Of a DNA stretch of 64,000 nucleotides, positions 43,974 through 53,460 are shown piece after piece. Origin of the DNA: CAXXFQ01 sp963674475. Lineage in GTDB: Bacteria; Planctomycetota; Planctomycetia; Pirellulales; Thermoguttaceae. Where the stretch lies: contig CAXXFQ010000019.1 in the NCBI GenBank assembly GCA_963674475.2, positions 186,001 to 250,000 on the forward strand, read 5' to 3'. Positions within the stretch are counted from its first letter, which is position 1. Every line of letters begins with the position of its first letter. The translations under genes and the position numbers were made by a program. A model generated the notes under the pieces. It was not told where the DNA came from. It did not search any database and saw only the letters and a program-made list of their open reading frames with translations.

Positions 43974-44122
43974 TCCTTGCGACCGAAGGAAAAGTGGAAA
44001 AAAAGTTAACTTGATTCAATCGTTGTACTTTCGGGAGCCATGGAAATCTCTCCCGCTGCCGATGAAACGCTATTGCCTTTTGGAAATGTGTCAGCTTTTT
44101 GCTTTGTTCTTGACACGTTTTT
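43974..44122 (+). ncRNA. Leader-motif copy C with its own terminator (candidate small RNA)
   Basis: 43974-44092 matches the mfd leader over CCTTGCGACCG, ATCTCTCCCGCTGCCG and the CTATTGCC-TTTT-GG end. A terminator-like hairpin GTGTCA/TGACAC followed by GTTTTTG lies at 44088-44122. The flanking genes are both on the minus strand, so a rightward transcript here would be non-coding. Confidence 0.45.
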
Positions 44123-44197
44123 GTCAGGGGTGGTTTTATGTAATCTGCGCACTCTTGGGACAAAGGTCCGTTGAAGGCGACGTTGGCTGAGTAAATT

Positions 44198-45268
44198 TTA
44201 CTCCTGACTTGGCGCGAGGGTCGGGGCAGAAGCGTCGTCGGTATCGGCGTCGTCGGTATCGACGTTGTCTGAGGTTCCCTCTTGCAAAAAGGTGTACCAC
44301 GGCAGAAGCTGACGTAACCGGCAAGAGCAAAGGTATCGGTCCAAATCGTGCGAGCAGCCGACCGAGCCACTGACATTGATCGTTTGAATCGTTCCCGGTC
44401 CGCAACGAAGGACACTGCGCGGCGGTCCCACATGACCCAAAGCTTTGGCCCTGTTGCCTCGCTGCATGAGCGGATACCATTTCAAGACCCGATCGTGGCG
44501 ATTCACCGTAATCAAAACGTCTTGGGCCCAATCGTCGATCAGGCCTTGCGAGTGTCCCGGCATGAGCCAACAGACGTCGCTGGCCGAGGCGATCAAGGCC
44601 AATCGATACTGGCGAAGCGGGGTTTCGGGAACCTCGGTCGAACCGTTTTGACGAAGGAGAACCCGGCCTCGATAGCAGCCACCGGCGAGCATTTGCGTCG
44701 CGCCGCCGATCATCCGGGCGCCGAAGCTATAGCCGACCATTCCGACGTTCATCCCTTCGGGGAGCCGGTCAATCCATTGGGCCAGATAGGAAGCCTGCGC
44801 GTCGCTGCGTCGCGCTTTGATTTGAATGTCACGTCGGATCGGGCCGCTAATCTTTTTTGACGGCCAGGACCAGACGACAAAGCGAAATCGACTTTCGGGG
44901 CAAGCACGCCTGAGGATTCGGAACAGTTGGCGACCTTGTCGAATCGCCCAACCGCGATCGACCTGGTTGCCGTGGACAAAAACGACGAGTGGAATGCTGG
45001 GATCGACCGAGTTGAAAAAGGTCTCCATCTCGACGGTGTTTCCGCGACCGCAATCATCAAATTGTCGAATGGTCGGGGACGCCTCTTCCAAGAGGCCGAC
45101 ACAGGAGGAGGTCATGGTGCGGGTGTCGACGACCCAAAAATCGGGTTCGGCGTCGCAACGGATTTCGGCGGACGATTCCGCGTTGGCTTCAGCAAGAAGA
45201 ACGAGGCCACTAAGGCTTACAACCGATACCAGGAAAAACGTTTTGCCGATCGACCAATAACGAACCAT
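44198..45268 (-). CDS. Exported alpha/beta-hydrolase-fold protein
   Basis: 356 residues from ATG 45268; the ATG 6 bp upstream (45274) touches the GGAGG site, whereas 45268 has proper spacing. Signal peptide ~1-30. LVVFVHGNQ (oxyanion region) and VGYSFGARM (GxSxG nucleophile elbow, Ser near 195) are present, and later VNRHDRVLKWYP with a possible catalytic Asp, and LGHVGPP with a possible His. Several Cys pairs suggest disulfide bonds in the periplasm. The C-terminus is Asp/Thr-rich. Substrate unknown. Divergent from a small lipoprotein gene. Confidence 0.8.
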   Translation of the reverse strand: MVRYWSIGKTFFLVSVVSLSGLVLLAEANAESSAEIRCDAEPDFWVVDTRTMTSSCVGLLEEASPTIRQFDDCGRGNTVEMETFFNSVDPSIPLVVFVHGNQVDRGWAIRQGRQLFRILRRACPESRFRFVVWSWPSKKISGPIRRDIQIKARRSDAQASYLAQWIDRLPEGMNVGMVGYSFGARMIGGATQMLAGGCYRGRVLLRQNGSTEVPETPLRQYRLALIASASDVCWLMPGHSQGLIDDWAQDVLITVNRHDRVLKWYPLMQRGNRAKALGHVGPPRSVLRCGPGTIQTINVSGSVGCSHDLDRYLCSCRLRQLLPWYTFLQEGTSDNVDTDDADTDDASAPTLAPSQE

Positions 45269-45818
45269 TCTCATCCTCCAAAATGCTTCTTTTCCTTACG
45301 AGGGAATCGCGATCCCCCGGGTTTTTTCAGTTTTACCAGTCGTAGGTCCTTGGGAAAACGGAAGTGAGTCCGACCTTTTTCGGATCGCAGCGATTTTTCC
45401 AGATGTTCTTCCAAAGTGGCTGGACAGGAAAAAAAGAAGGCTGCCCGCTTCTCTGAAGAAATCGATTTGATTGGGACCGTTTGTATAAATGTAGCTCCTA
45501 ATTTTTTGTCGTGCGCAAAAAAACAACCGACTGTTTCCAAAAAAAAACGCCTGTTGCGTTTGCACATCGTGAAATGTGGTGTAGAGTTGTCTGGGCTCAA
45601 CCTGGATAGCCCCAAGATGGTCGTTACAACCGTCAGAATCGCCTTAAAACGGCTTACAGAGGCTGTTTCCTCACTTTCCGATGGCCCTTGCTTGTCATGG
45701 AATTTGCTGTCGATCGCAAGTAAGGGAAGCTCGCTTGAACTTTTTTGAGTCGAGGAAACAGACTCCAGGAATTGGTAACCGAGAAGAAACCAGGTTTCTC
45801 GAGATGGAGATTCGAGTC
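45269..45818. other. Divergent intergenic region without recognised gene
   Basis: About 550 bp between the leftward hydrolase and the rightward lipoprotein. An open frame (45416-45748, plus) has no ribosome site or family resemblance. Promoters for both genes are expected but not placed. Confidence 0.35.
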
Positions 45819-46028
45819 ATGAAACGTCTATTGGTTTTGACGGCCGTCCTTACGCTGACGGCCACCACGGTCGGGTGCCGGAACTGTAGTTGGTTCCGCG
45901 GCGCTCTGGCCGAACCGGTCCCGACAACGGTAATGTCGATGCCGGTTTGTGATCCGTGTGCCCCAACCTGCTGCGATCCGTGCAGTACCTGTCCCCAACC
46001 GGGGACCTGTGCTCCGGCGGGCATGTAA
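45819..46028 (+). CDS. Small Cys-rich lipoprotein
   Basis: 69 residues from ATG 45819, with GGAG 8 bp upstream; a nearer in-frame ATG at 45804 would place the site inside the gene. Signal with lipobox-like TTVGC at ~16-20. The mature part is short and rich in Cys and Pro (CDPCAPTCCDPCSTCPQPGTC), like other small planctomycete envelope proteins. It may be cross-linked by disulfides. Function unknown. Confidence 0.65.
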   Translation: MKRLLVLTAVLTLTATTVGCRNCSWFRGALAEPVPTTVMSMPVCDPCAPTCCDPCSTCPQPGTCAPAGM

Positions 46029-46226
46029 TTTATGGTGTCACGGTTTTGCTTGTTCTAAAGCACCGTCGGTTGTGTTTCCTGTTTTTTTCAGGCAATACAC
46101 AGCCACGGAGAACGATCCGGGGACGGAGAAAAAAACTTTTTTTAGGCAGGGCCCCTTCTTGCCATCCTGAACAGGAAGGCGCTTTGCCAGAGAACTGCGT
46201 GCGTTTTACCGTTCTCCTTGCTGAGC

Positions 46227-46268
46227 AGGCCGAGGTGATCCTCTAGCGGGTTCGCCTCGGCCTTTTTT
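46227..46268 (+). terminator. Intrinsic terminator
   Basis: Perfect 9-bp stem AGGCCGAGG/CCTCGGCCT with a 19-nt loop and six T residues. It is about 200 bp after the small lipoprotein stop. Confidence 0.75.
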
Positions 46269-46475
46269 GTTGCGCGGTGGTGAAAAAGGGTTGCCTCGGC
46301 CTTTTTTTTGCGCGGTGGTGAAAAAGGGTTCGTCCCGGTCTTTTTTGTTGCGCGGTGGTGAAAAAGGGTTGCCTCGGCCTTTTTTTTGCGCGGTGGTGAA
46401 AAAGGGTTCGTCCCGGTCTTTTTTATGCGCGGTGGTGAAAAAGGGTTGCCTTGGCCTTTTTTTATGCGCGGCATG
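46269..46475. repeat. Tandem array of a 38-40-bp unit carrying a terminator arm
   Basis: Units begin with GCGCGGTGGTG at 46272, 46310, 46350, 46388 and 46427, with a partial one at 46466. Each unit ends with the CCTCGGCCTTTTTT (or CCCGGTCTTTTTT) arm of the terminator just upstream; two unit types alternate. The array lies 20 bp beyond the 3' end of the convergent HEAT gene. Open frames through it reflect only the repeat. Confidence 0.88.
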
Positions 46476-46495
46476 AGAATGGGATCAACAAAAAA

Positions 46496-47866
46496 CTATC
46501 GCCACACACGAGGAGATTGGGACGCATGGGGCGGAGTCGGGCCGTCCATGGTGGTTCCCAACGCGCGGACCTCGGGGTCCTCGTCGGCTCGGGCGATTTG
46601 ACCGGCCGTCTGGACGATCGCCGGGTTGCCGCTGGTTGCCAAAAGTCCCAAGGCGGTTCGTCGGACGGTCGGGTCCGGGTCGACGGTCAGACTGAAGAGC
46701 CACGGCTGGGGATCGACGCTTGTCAAACGGGGGACCGCCCGGGCCAATTCGATTCGGGCTTGCGGATCGGGGTCGAAGAGGTTTCGTGCCAAGGCAAAAT
46801 GAATTTCCCGAAACCCTTTTTGTTTCAGTTCGGCACGGGCGCGGGCCGCTTCGTTTGGATCGGCGTTTTGGAGAAGCCGCATCAGTTCGAGCGTAGCTTG
46901 GATCGACGGAGGAAGGAGATTTGACGTTCTTGCGACGGTTGGCTCAGCCGGTTGGGCGAAAGGAAATTCTGGCAGGGCGTCGATCGATTGGCCGCCCGGT
47001 TGATTTGGATCTTGTTTGACGAGCCGGTTTTTCGAGGACGGTGTTGGAGCGGGGCAGGGGATCGATTGTTTGCAGTTGAGTCCCGTCGTCAGCCGAGGCG
47101 GAGCGGTTTCCGCGGGGGCCGACGCTTGGGGAGCGTGTTTATCGCGAGAAATGGTCCGCTTCGGTTCGACCAAGGATGGGGTAGATAAATTTCCGCCGGG
47201 AATCTTGGTCAGATCGAAAAGCGAGTGGCCCGACGGCGAGTTGGCTTTCCAAGAATCGCGAGAGGGCTGGCGGGGATTTTCTGATTTTGCGGGATAGGCA
47301 GCGTTGGCGATTTCGCGGGAATCGTTCGGCCGATTTGACGCAGATTGCGTCCGGTTTTTTCTTTCGTCGAGTTCAGGTTCAAGTTCAAGTTCAAGAATCT
47401 GCTCACAGGCGACCAAAATCCGGGTTGTATTTTTCCAGGCCGGATCGAGGTGAGATTGCAAGATTGCTTGGGCCAACTCGATCGCATGGGGATGGGACGA
47501 GGGATCGAAACGGGCCGATTCCATGGCAAGCGATTCAGCCAACCGTGTGTAATAATATTCCCGCGTCGTGGCCGATTCGAGCCGGTTTGCTTCTTTGAGG
47601 CTCTTCATCAGCGATTGCTTTGCCGCGGCGGCGATGGTTTCTCGTCGACTTCCCAGCAGAGGGACCAGCGCGGGACTCGCTTCGTTGCCCAAGCGGTAGA
47701 TTCGACCGATTTGGACCGCCGCCTCGGTTTCGTCGAGCAGGGGGACTTCTTTGGCCCAGCCCGAAGCGAGATGCCTCATGGCCGGCCGGTATGCCAAAAG
47801 GGTCCCCGTGGCGAGCAGTCCGGCAAGGACGAGACTCAGTCCGATTTTCAGCAAGGATCTTTTCAT
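46496..47866 (-). CDS. Membrane-anchored HEAT-repeat protein
   Basis: 456 residues from ATG 47866 with AGGGGAA upstream. Residues ~5-26 form a signal anchor (LKIGLSLVLAGLLATGTLLAY). Residues ~40-160 are helical with HEAT-like pairs (LVPLLGSRRETIAAAAKQSLM). A long Pro/Ser/Asn-rich disordered stretch follows (~160-320), then more HEAT repeats (~325-440, DPDPQARIELARAVPRL, DPDPTVRRTALGLLA). Such proteins act as scaffolds. No enzyme motif is present. Confidence 0.75.
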   Translation of the reverse strand: MKRSLLKIGLSLVLAGLLATGTLLAYRPAMRHLASGWAKEVPLLDETEAAVQIGRIYRLGNEASPALVPLLGSRRETIAAAAKQSLMKSLKEANRLESATTREYYYTRLAESLAMESARFDPSSHPHAIELAQAILQSHLDPAWKNTTRILVACEQILELELEPELDERKNRTQSASNRPNDSREIANAAYPAKSENPRQPSRDSWKANSPSGHSLFDLTKIPGGNLSTPSLVEPKRTISRDKHAPQASAPAETAPPRLTTGLNCKQSIPCPAPTPSSKNRLVKQDPNQPGGQSIDALPEFPFAQPAEPTVARTSNLLPPSIQATLELMRLLQNADPNEAARARAELKQKGFREIHFALARNLFDPDPQARIELARAVPRLTSVDPQPWLFSLTVDPDPTVRRTALGLLATSGNPAIVQTAGQIARADEDPEVRALGTTMDGPTPPHASQSPRVWR

Positions 47867-48345
47867 TTCCCCTGGCGTTTGACCGCCTCTCTCGCCCTTT
47901 TTGCAGCCTGTGGACTACGCAGTCCGAATAGAAGAATTTCCGCCATATGGTCCCAAAACCGGCTGTCTGCCGCAAGCCCATTTTACGGTAGGTAGCCGCT
48001 TGGCGACGAGCGTCGTGAAAGGATCGGGTTTCGTGAAAAGGAAGACGTAAAAAGCACGTCAGGAAGCTTGGCGTATTTCGTTTCAGTTGGAGAAGAGTTA
48101 AGGGTTGTGAGTCGATTTTGGGTTGTCGGTCTTGGAGGTGTAAAACGTCATTTTTGGACTGCGAAAAACCTGACGCCTGAGGAATCGGCCGGTTATCTGG
48201 AATTATTCTCACAAACCGCTCTTGGAATAAATTACTCCTTCATGCCGGGGGGGTATTGCCGTAATTGGAGGTGGAGAAGTACCGCGATGAGGTAACGCGG
48301 AAATGGTCCACCCTCCTGGAAGGAAAATCGGCGAGAGCAGGAAAC
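47867..48345. other. Divergent intergenic region HEAT/BBP7
   Basis: About 480 bp. Short open frames (for example 48068-48295, plus) show no family resemblance. The BBP7 frame is open back to 48265 but its signal peptide starts at 48346. Confidence 0.4.
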
Positions 48346-49788
48346 ATGAGAAAAAGCAATCTCTTTTTTGTCGCGGTCGGGGTCGTGTTGACCATGGGAA
48401 TGATGGTTCCCGCCGAGGCCCAATTTGGCACCTATGGCGCGCCGGAGCTGCTTTCGACTTTTCAGCCGGGCGCCCCTCCGATTTCTCAAGCGGGGCCGGT
48501 CGGCACTCGGCTTGCACCGGTTCGTCCGGCGGCTTATCCGTATGGGACCCCCACACCATCGGCGAACCCGTCACGAATGCTTCCGCCCATTACGCCCTAT
48601 GCGGCGGCTTCGATGGACCACGCCAGTCTTGAACCGCTTCCTGCCGGGGAGCAGATGAATCGATCTTCCCAGTACGGAAACGGAAACTTCTACGAAGGCT
48701 CGTGTAGCGATTCTTGTTGTGAAACCTCGTGTGGAGAATGTTGCGAGACACCCTGTTGTTGCACCCCGCCGCCTTGGTACGCCTATGCCGGGGGCGTTTT
48801 CATGGGCCGCGATAAGTCCAATCGGGTTTGGACGACTTATGAGTCGGGGAACAATCCGAATCAGTTGATGAATACCGGCGATATCGAAATGTCCTGGCAC
48901 GGGGGCGGCGAATTTCTCTTGGGACGTTCGTTTTGTTGCGGCGCGTTTGCGATCGAGGCCAGCTACTGGTGGTTGCCCCGAATGACTAGCGAGTGTTCGA
49001 TGACCCATGCCAACGGGGTCAGCACGCCGTTGAATCTGAGCAATCTGGTTGTTGGGCCGGGCCAAGATCCGATGGAAGATCTGTTCGACATAGCCACCGA
49101 ACATCGCTTGGAGCGCGATAATGAGATGCACAATGTCGAGGTGAATTTCATCTTCGGCGGTTCCGGTCTTTACGGCGGGAATGGGTATGCCTGTGGTGGA
49201 TACCGGGGATTTGACTGTGCCGGATGGCAGCCGCGATTTTTGGCCGGGGTTCGCTATTTCCGCTTTGAGGAAGATTTGCTCTTCGGTTCGTTGGCCGCGG
49301 GCGGCTCATCCTGGGGCCCGAGTGAGGGAAACCTCCAAGGCTATTTGAGCGACGAAATGACCAACAGCATGGTGGGGGCGCAGCTCGGTTTTCTGCTCAC
49401 TTCGCCGGAGTATTATAATCTCCGACTGTTGACGGCGATCAAATTCGGCATCTACAACAACCATATCGAAAACTACTTCGACCTGTATCGGGGAGACGGG
49501 TTTCACGCTTATACCAGTGCGACCAGCGATTACGACACCAGTTATCCGGTCCGCTCGTCGAGCAATTATTTATCGACGATCAGCGAGATCAATCTGGGCG
49601 TCCAGTGGCGTTTTTCCCCGCGTTGGAGCGCCGTGTTCGGCTATCGCGTGATGGCCATTACCGGGATCGGACTGGCTGACAACCAGATTCCCCATTATGT
49701 GATCGATACGCCGGAGATCGCCTCGATCGACAACAACGGCGAAATGATTCTTCACGGGGCGTTTGCCGGGCTGACCTTTACGTTTTAA
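48346..49788 (+). CDS. BBP7-family outer membrane beta-barrel protein
   Basis: 480 residues from ATG 48346 with AGGAAA upstream. Signal peptide ~1-25 (PAEAQ). A Pro/Ala/Ser-rich region to ~115 is followed by a Cys-rich knot (SCSDSCCETSCGECC, near 125) and then a beta-barrel with alternating aromatic/hydrophobic strands ending in AGLTFTF, a C-terminal aromatic strand typical of outer membrane proteins. BBP7 barrels are frequent in planctomycetes. A structural or porin role is likely. Confidence 0.82.
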   Translation: MRKSNLFFVAVGVVLTMGMMVPAEAQFGTYGAPELLSTFQPGAPPISQAGPVGTRLAPVRPAAYPYGTPTPSANPSRMLPPITPYAAASMDHASLEPLPAGEQMNRSSQYGNGNFYEGSCSDSCCETSCGECCETPCCCTPPPWYAYAGGVFMGRDKSNRVWTTYESGNNPNQLMNTGDIEMSWHGGGEFLLGRSFCCGAFAIEASYWWLPRMTSECSMTHANGVSTPLNLSNLVVGPGQDPMEDLFDIATEHRLERDNEMHNVEVNFIFGGSGLYGGNGYACGGYRGFDCAGWQPRFLAGVRYFRFEEDLLFGSLAAGGSSWGPSEGNLQGYLSDEMTNSMVGAQLGFLLTSPEYYNLRLLTAIKFGIYNNHIENYFDLYRGDGFHAYTSATSDYDTSYPVRSSSNYLSTISEINLGVQWRFSPRWSAVFGYRVMAITGIGLADNQIPHYVIDTPEIASIDNNGEMILHGAFAGLTFTF

Positions 49789-50010
49789 TCGCGATTGCCC
49801 AAAACGCTTATCCTTACAAAACTTGGGTTTCCCGGGGAGACGGTCGTTGAATGCATCTTAAGAGGGGTTTTTCCTAGGGGTTCATGCGTTATGATTGATT
49901 GATGGGCGGTCCTTAAGAGCCGGGGTTCTTTTTCGTTCGCGGTTTCTTCCTTTTACTCTTCGGCCGCTTTGCTGTTTTCCCATTTTTTCATTTCGTTTTG
50001 CAAGAGTTTC

Positions 50011-51438
50011 ATGTCGAACCAATCCCCCCTAGGTCGTTTGAGCCGATCGGCCGAAGATTTTGTTGATGAAAGTCGTTTTTTCGAACTCCTACGGCGTCCG
50101 GTCGATCGTAAGCGGGTCGAGGATATTATTGCCAAGAGTCTGGCGAAAGAACCGCTTGAGTTGGAAGAGACGGCCGCGCTGATTGCGGCCGACGATCCCG
50201 ATTCGGTTCATGCGATCTTCGAAGCAGCCCGACGACTGAAACGGGAAGTCTATGGCAATCGGATTGTTCTGTTCGCCCCGCTTTATATCGGAAACCTTTG
50301 CCAAAACGATTGCGCCTATTGCGCGTTTCGACGTTCGAACTCGGGCGCGGTTCGGGTGACTCTCGGTCCGGATCAAATCCGTGAGCAGGTCGTTTCGTTG
50401 GTCGATCAAGGACACAAGCGGTTGATCTTGGTTTACGGCGAGCATCCGGATTACGATCCCCATTTCCTTGCCGATTCGGTTCGCGCTGTCAGCAAGGTTC
50501 ACCACGGTCACGGCGACATCCGACGTGTCAACATCAACGCCGCGCCGCTGGACCATGAAGGATATAAAATCGTCGCCGAGGCGGGGATCGGGACCTATCA
50601 GGTTTTTCAAGAGACCTACCATCACGAGACCTACGCGAAAGTCCATCCGAAAGGAACACGCAAGGGGGATTATCTCTGGCGTCTGGACGCCTTGGCCCGG
50701 GCGATGGAATCCGGCTGCGACGACATCGGAATCGGGGCCCTGTTTGGACTCTACGATTGGCGGTTTGAGGTGTTGGGGCTGGTTGCCCATTCGTGGCATC
50801 TGTTCAAGCATTATCGGGTTGGACCGCACACGATCAGTTTTCCGCGAATCCGCTCGGCGCACGGCGTGTCGTTGGATTCGCGTTACTTCGTCTCGGACGA
50901 CGATTTCAAACGGCTGGTCGCCATCTTGCGACTTTCGGTGCCGTACACGGGAATGATTCTGACCGCCCGCGAGCCGGTCGAGGTCCGACGCGAGGTGTTG
51001 GGTTTTGGCGTTTCGCAAATCGACGCCGGAACCCGTTTGGAGTTGGGCGGCTACACCGAAAAAAAGGTGGAAAAACAAGAGCTCGACCGGGAACAGTTCG
51101 AAGTGGGCGACACGCGGCCGCTGGACGAGGTGATGGGCGATCTGCTTGAAAACGGCTTCATCCCCAGTTTTTGCACGGCCTGTTATCGGCTCGGGCGCAC
51201 CGGCGAGGAGTTCATGGAGTACGCCATCCCCGGCTTCATTCAGGAAAAATGCACGCCCAACGCGCTGACGACGCTCACGGAATATCTGGTCGACTACGCG
51301 TCCGACGAAACGGCCGAGCTGGGTTGGAAGCTGATTGACGTCGAATTGGAGAAAATGGCCGATTCGGACCAAAAGGTCGAGGTCATCCAGCGTATCCGTC
51401 AAATCCGTCAGACCGACGCCCGCGATCTCTATTTTTAG
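50011..51438 (+). CDS. hydG: [FeFe]-hydrogenase H-cluster radical SAM maturase HydG
   Basis: 475 residues from ATG 50011. Radical SAM motif CQNDCAYC gives Cys97, Cys101 and Cys104. The C-terminal CX2CX22C (Cys388, Cys391, Cys414) binds the second cluster with the dangling iron where tyrosine-derived CO and CN- are placed; this pair of motifs separates HydG from the ThiH family. HydG makes the iron-CO-CN synthon for the [FeFe]-hydrogenase. Neither hydE, hydF nor a hydrogenase is in the window, so the other parts must be elsewhere. The gene is followed by a phosphohexomutase gene, which is unrelated. Confidence 0.94.
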   Translation: MSNQSPLGRLSRSAEDFVDESRFFELLRRPVDRKRVEDIIAKSLAKEPLELEETAALIAADDPDSVHAIFEAARRLKREVYGNRIVLFAPLYIGNLCQNDCAYCAFRRSNSGAVRVTLGPDQIREQVVSLVDQGHKRLILVYGEHPDYDPHFLADSVRAVSKVHHGHGDIRRVNINAAPLDHEGYKIVAEAGIGTYQVFQETYHHETYAKVHPKGTRKGDYLWRLDALARAMESGCDDIGIGALFGLYDWRFEVLGLVAHSWHLFKHYRVGPHTISFPRIRSAHGVSLDSRYFVSDDDFKRLVAILRLSVPYTGMILTAREPVEVRREVLGFGVSQIDAGTRLELGGYTEKKVEKQELDREQFEVGDTRPLDEVMGDLLENGFIPSFCTACYRLGRTGEEFMEYAIPGFIQEKCTPNALTTLTEYLVDYASDETAELGWKLIDVELEKMADSDQKVEVIQRIRQIRQTDARDLYF

Positions 51439-51561
51439 GCCAACTTGCCTAGTTTCTCTTTGCGGGTGTTCCCGATATTTCCATAAGGTAGCCTTATTCG
51501 AGGCTTTTCCTGTTGGTGTCATTTAGTATCTCCATTTAAGTATGAAATAGTTGAGCCGAGC

Positions 51562-53364
51562 ATGGATAGCGACACTTCTGTGATTCTCAAGAAAATCGAA
51601 GCGGCGGCGGCCGACGGGAAACTTTCTTCTGGTGCGGTCGAAAATCTTCGGGCCTGGCTGACCGAAGCGCGTTACGCCGAGTATGTCCCCCAAATTGTCG
51701 AGCACGTCGAAGCCGAGCGGTGGCAGACGCTTGACGACGTTTTCTGGACCATTATTCCCTTCGGGACCGGCGGCCGACGTGGTCGGATCTATCCGATCGG
51801 AAGCAACGCGATCAACGACCGGACAATCGGCGAGAGCGCCCAAGGGCTGGCCGATTACGTTCTTTCACAAATCGATCACGAAAACCCGTCCTGCGCGATC
51901 GCCTACGACACGCGACATCGCAGCCGGGATTTTGCCGAACTTTGCAGCGAGATCATGGTTGCCGCCGGGCTCAAGGTCTGGTTTTTGGACGGCTTTCGTG
52001 GCACGCCCGAGTTGTCGTTCTTGGTCCGTGAAAAAAAGTGCGACTGTGGGATCATGGTCACGGCCAGCCACAACCCGCCGACCGATAACGCGGTGAAGGC
52101 CTATTGGTCGACCGGCGGCCAGCTTCTGCCGCCCCACGACCAGGGCGTGATCGATCAGGTGATGAACGTGACCGACATCCGACGGGCCGATTTTCGCGAA
52201 GCGTTGGCCGACCAACGGGTCGAGTACTGTCAGGAGGAAATCGATCGGACCTACTGCGAGGCGGTCGAAAAGCAAAGCCGCCCCGGGCCGCGCGATTTGA
52301 AAATTATTTACTCGCCGCTGCACGGCGTCGGGACGACCGTCGTGTTGCCGGCGCTTCAGGCAGCCGGATTCGACCAGGTCGAACTGTTCGGACCTCACGC
52401 CGATCCGGACCCTGATTTCCCCAATGTTCCGGACCATGTGTCGAACCCGGAAAACCCGCGGGTGTTCGATATCATCGTCGAGCATGCGCAAAAGACCGGG
52501 GCTGAGTTGATTCTGGCGACCGATCCCGATGCCGACCGGGTTGGCTGTTCGGCGCCGAAGACCCTCGAACCCGGCGCGCCGTGGGACGTGTTGACCGGCA
52601 ACCAGATCGGTGCGTTGTTGACCGAATATCTGCTTGCCAAGGGGGCCGAAGCGAAGACGTTGTCGCCGGACCATTATGTCGTCAAAACGCTCGTGACGAC
52701 CGAACTGATGCGACGTATTGCCGATAAATATAAAGTCGAGATGGTCGGCGACCTGCTGGTTGGGTTCAAGTGGATTGGCGGGGTCGTCGAAGAACGTGAC
52801 CCGACGAAGTTCGTCCTTGGCGCCGAAGAATCCTATGGATTTTTGATCGGCGACCACGCCCGCGATAAGGACGCCGGCGTTTCGGCGATGGTCCTGGCCG
52901 AGCTGACCGCCGAGGCGAAGGCCGAAGGAAAATCGCTCCACGAGAAGCTCGACGCCCTGTTTGCCGAGTACGGTTGTCACCGTGAAAAGACCGTCTCGAT
53001 CAAGATGCCCGGCTCCGAAGGGATGCAACGGATGAAGGAGGTGATGGCCCTGTTCCGATCCAAGCCGCCTGAGTCGCTTGACGGGATGAACGTCGTCCGG
53101 GTTCGCGATTATCTGGGGCAAACGGTGACTGTCGTCGGTCAAGCAACGGAACCGTTGGCCGGGCCCAAGGGGGATCTGGTGATTCTCGATCTGGCCGAAG
53201 CGGGGAACTACGTTGCCGTGCGTCCCTCGGGCACCGAGCCGAAGGTCAAATTTTACATGTTCGCCTACGACGCGCCCGGCGGAGATTTGGAAGTGATCAA
53301 AGCGGCCCAAGCGAAACGGCTTGACGCGTTTTTCGAGGACCTCAAGCGGTTCGCCTTGGATTAG
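51562..53364 (+). CDS. Phosphoglucomutase/phosphomannomutase family enzyme
   Basis: 600 residues from ATG 51562, longer than bacterial ManB (~460) and close to the PGM2-like group. Catalytic loop TASHNPP at 167-173 (Ser169 is phosphorylated), metal site DPDADR at 321-326, sugar loop GAEESYGF (~420) and phosphate loop RPSGTEPK at 554-561 are all intact. It moves phosphate between C1 and C6 of glucose or mannose. The N-terminal ~60 residues are extra and helical. A terminator separates it from rnpB. Confidence 0.93.
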   Translation: MDSDTSVILKKIEAAAADGKLSSGAVENLRAWLTEARYAEYVPQIVEHVEAERWQTLDDVFWTIIPFGTGGRRGRIYPIGSNAINDRTIGESAQGLADYVLSQIDHENPSCAIAYDTRHRSRDFAELCSEIMVAAGLKVWFLDGFRGTPELSFLVREKKCDCGIMVTASHNPPTDNAVKAYWSTGGQLLPPHDQGVIDQVMNVTDIRRADFREALADQRVEYCQEEIDRTYCEAVEKQSRPGPRDLKIIYSPLHGVGTTVVLPALQAAGFDQVELFGPHADPDPDFPNVPDHVSNPENPRVFDIIVEHAQKTGAELILATDPDADRVGCSAPKTLEPGAPWDVLTGNQIGALLTEYLLAKGAEAKTLSPDHYVVKTLVTTELMRRIADKYKVEMVGDLLVGFKWIGGVVEERDPTKFVLGAEESYGFLIGDHARDKDAGVSAMVLAELTAEAKAEGKSLHEKLDALFAEYGCHREKTVSIKMPGSEGMQRMKEVMALFRSKPPESLDGMNVVRVRDYLGQTVTVVGQATEPLAGPKGDLVILDLAEAGNYVAVRPSGTEPKVKFYMFAYDAPGGDLEVIKAAQAKRLDAFFEDLKRFALD

Positions 53365-53395
53365 ACGTTTGAACGCGAGTTTCCGATACCCATGC

Positions 53396-53429
53396 AAAAA
53401 GAGCGGTTGCACTTGCAATCGCTCTTTTT
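53396..53429. terminator. Terminator between the phosphohexomutase gene and rnpB
   Basis: AAAAAGAGCGGTTGC-ACTT-GCAATCGCTCTTTTT: 10-bp stem with one G-T pair, flanked by A5 and T5. It can stop transcription from either side. Confidence 0.8.
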
Positions 53430-53460
53430 GGTATCGCCCTCGGTTAATTTTAAAAAAAAG

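Noticed and set aside
46142..46474. Open frames through the tandem array (both strands)
   Set aside because: They only translate the 38-40-bp repeat and have no ribosome site.
46269..46475. CRISPR array
   Set aside because: The units are contiguous with no unique spacers and no cas genes are present.
48068..48295. Short open frame upstream of the BBP7 gene
   Set aside because: No ribosome site, no family resemblance, and codon use unlike neighbours.
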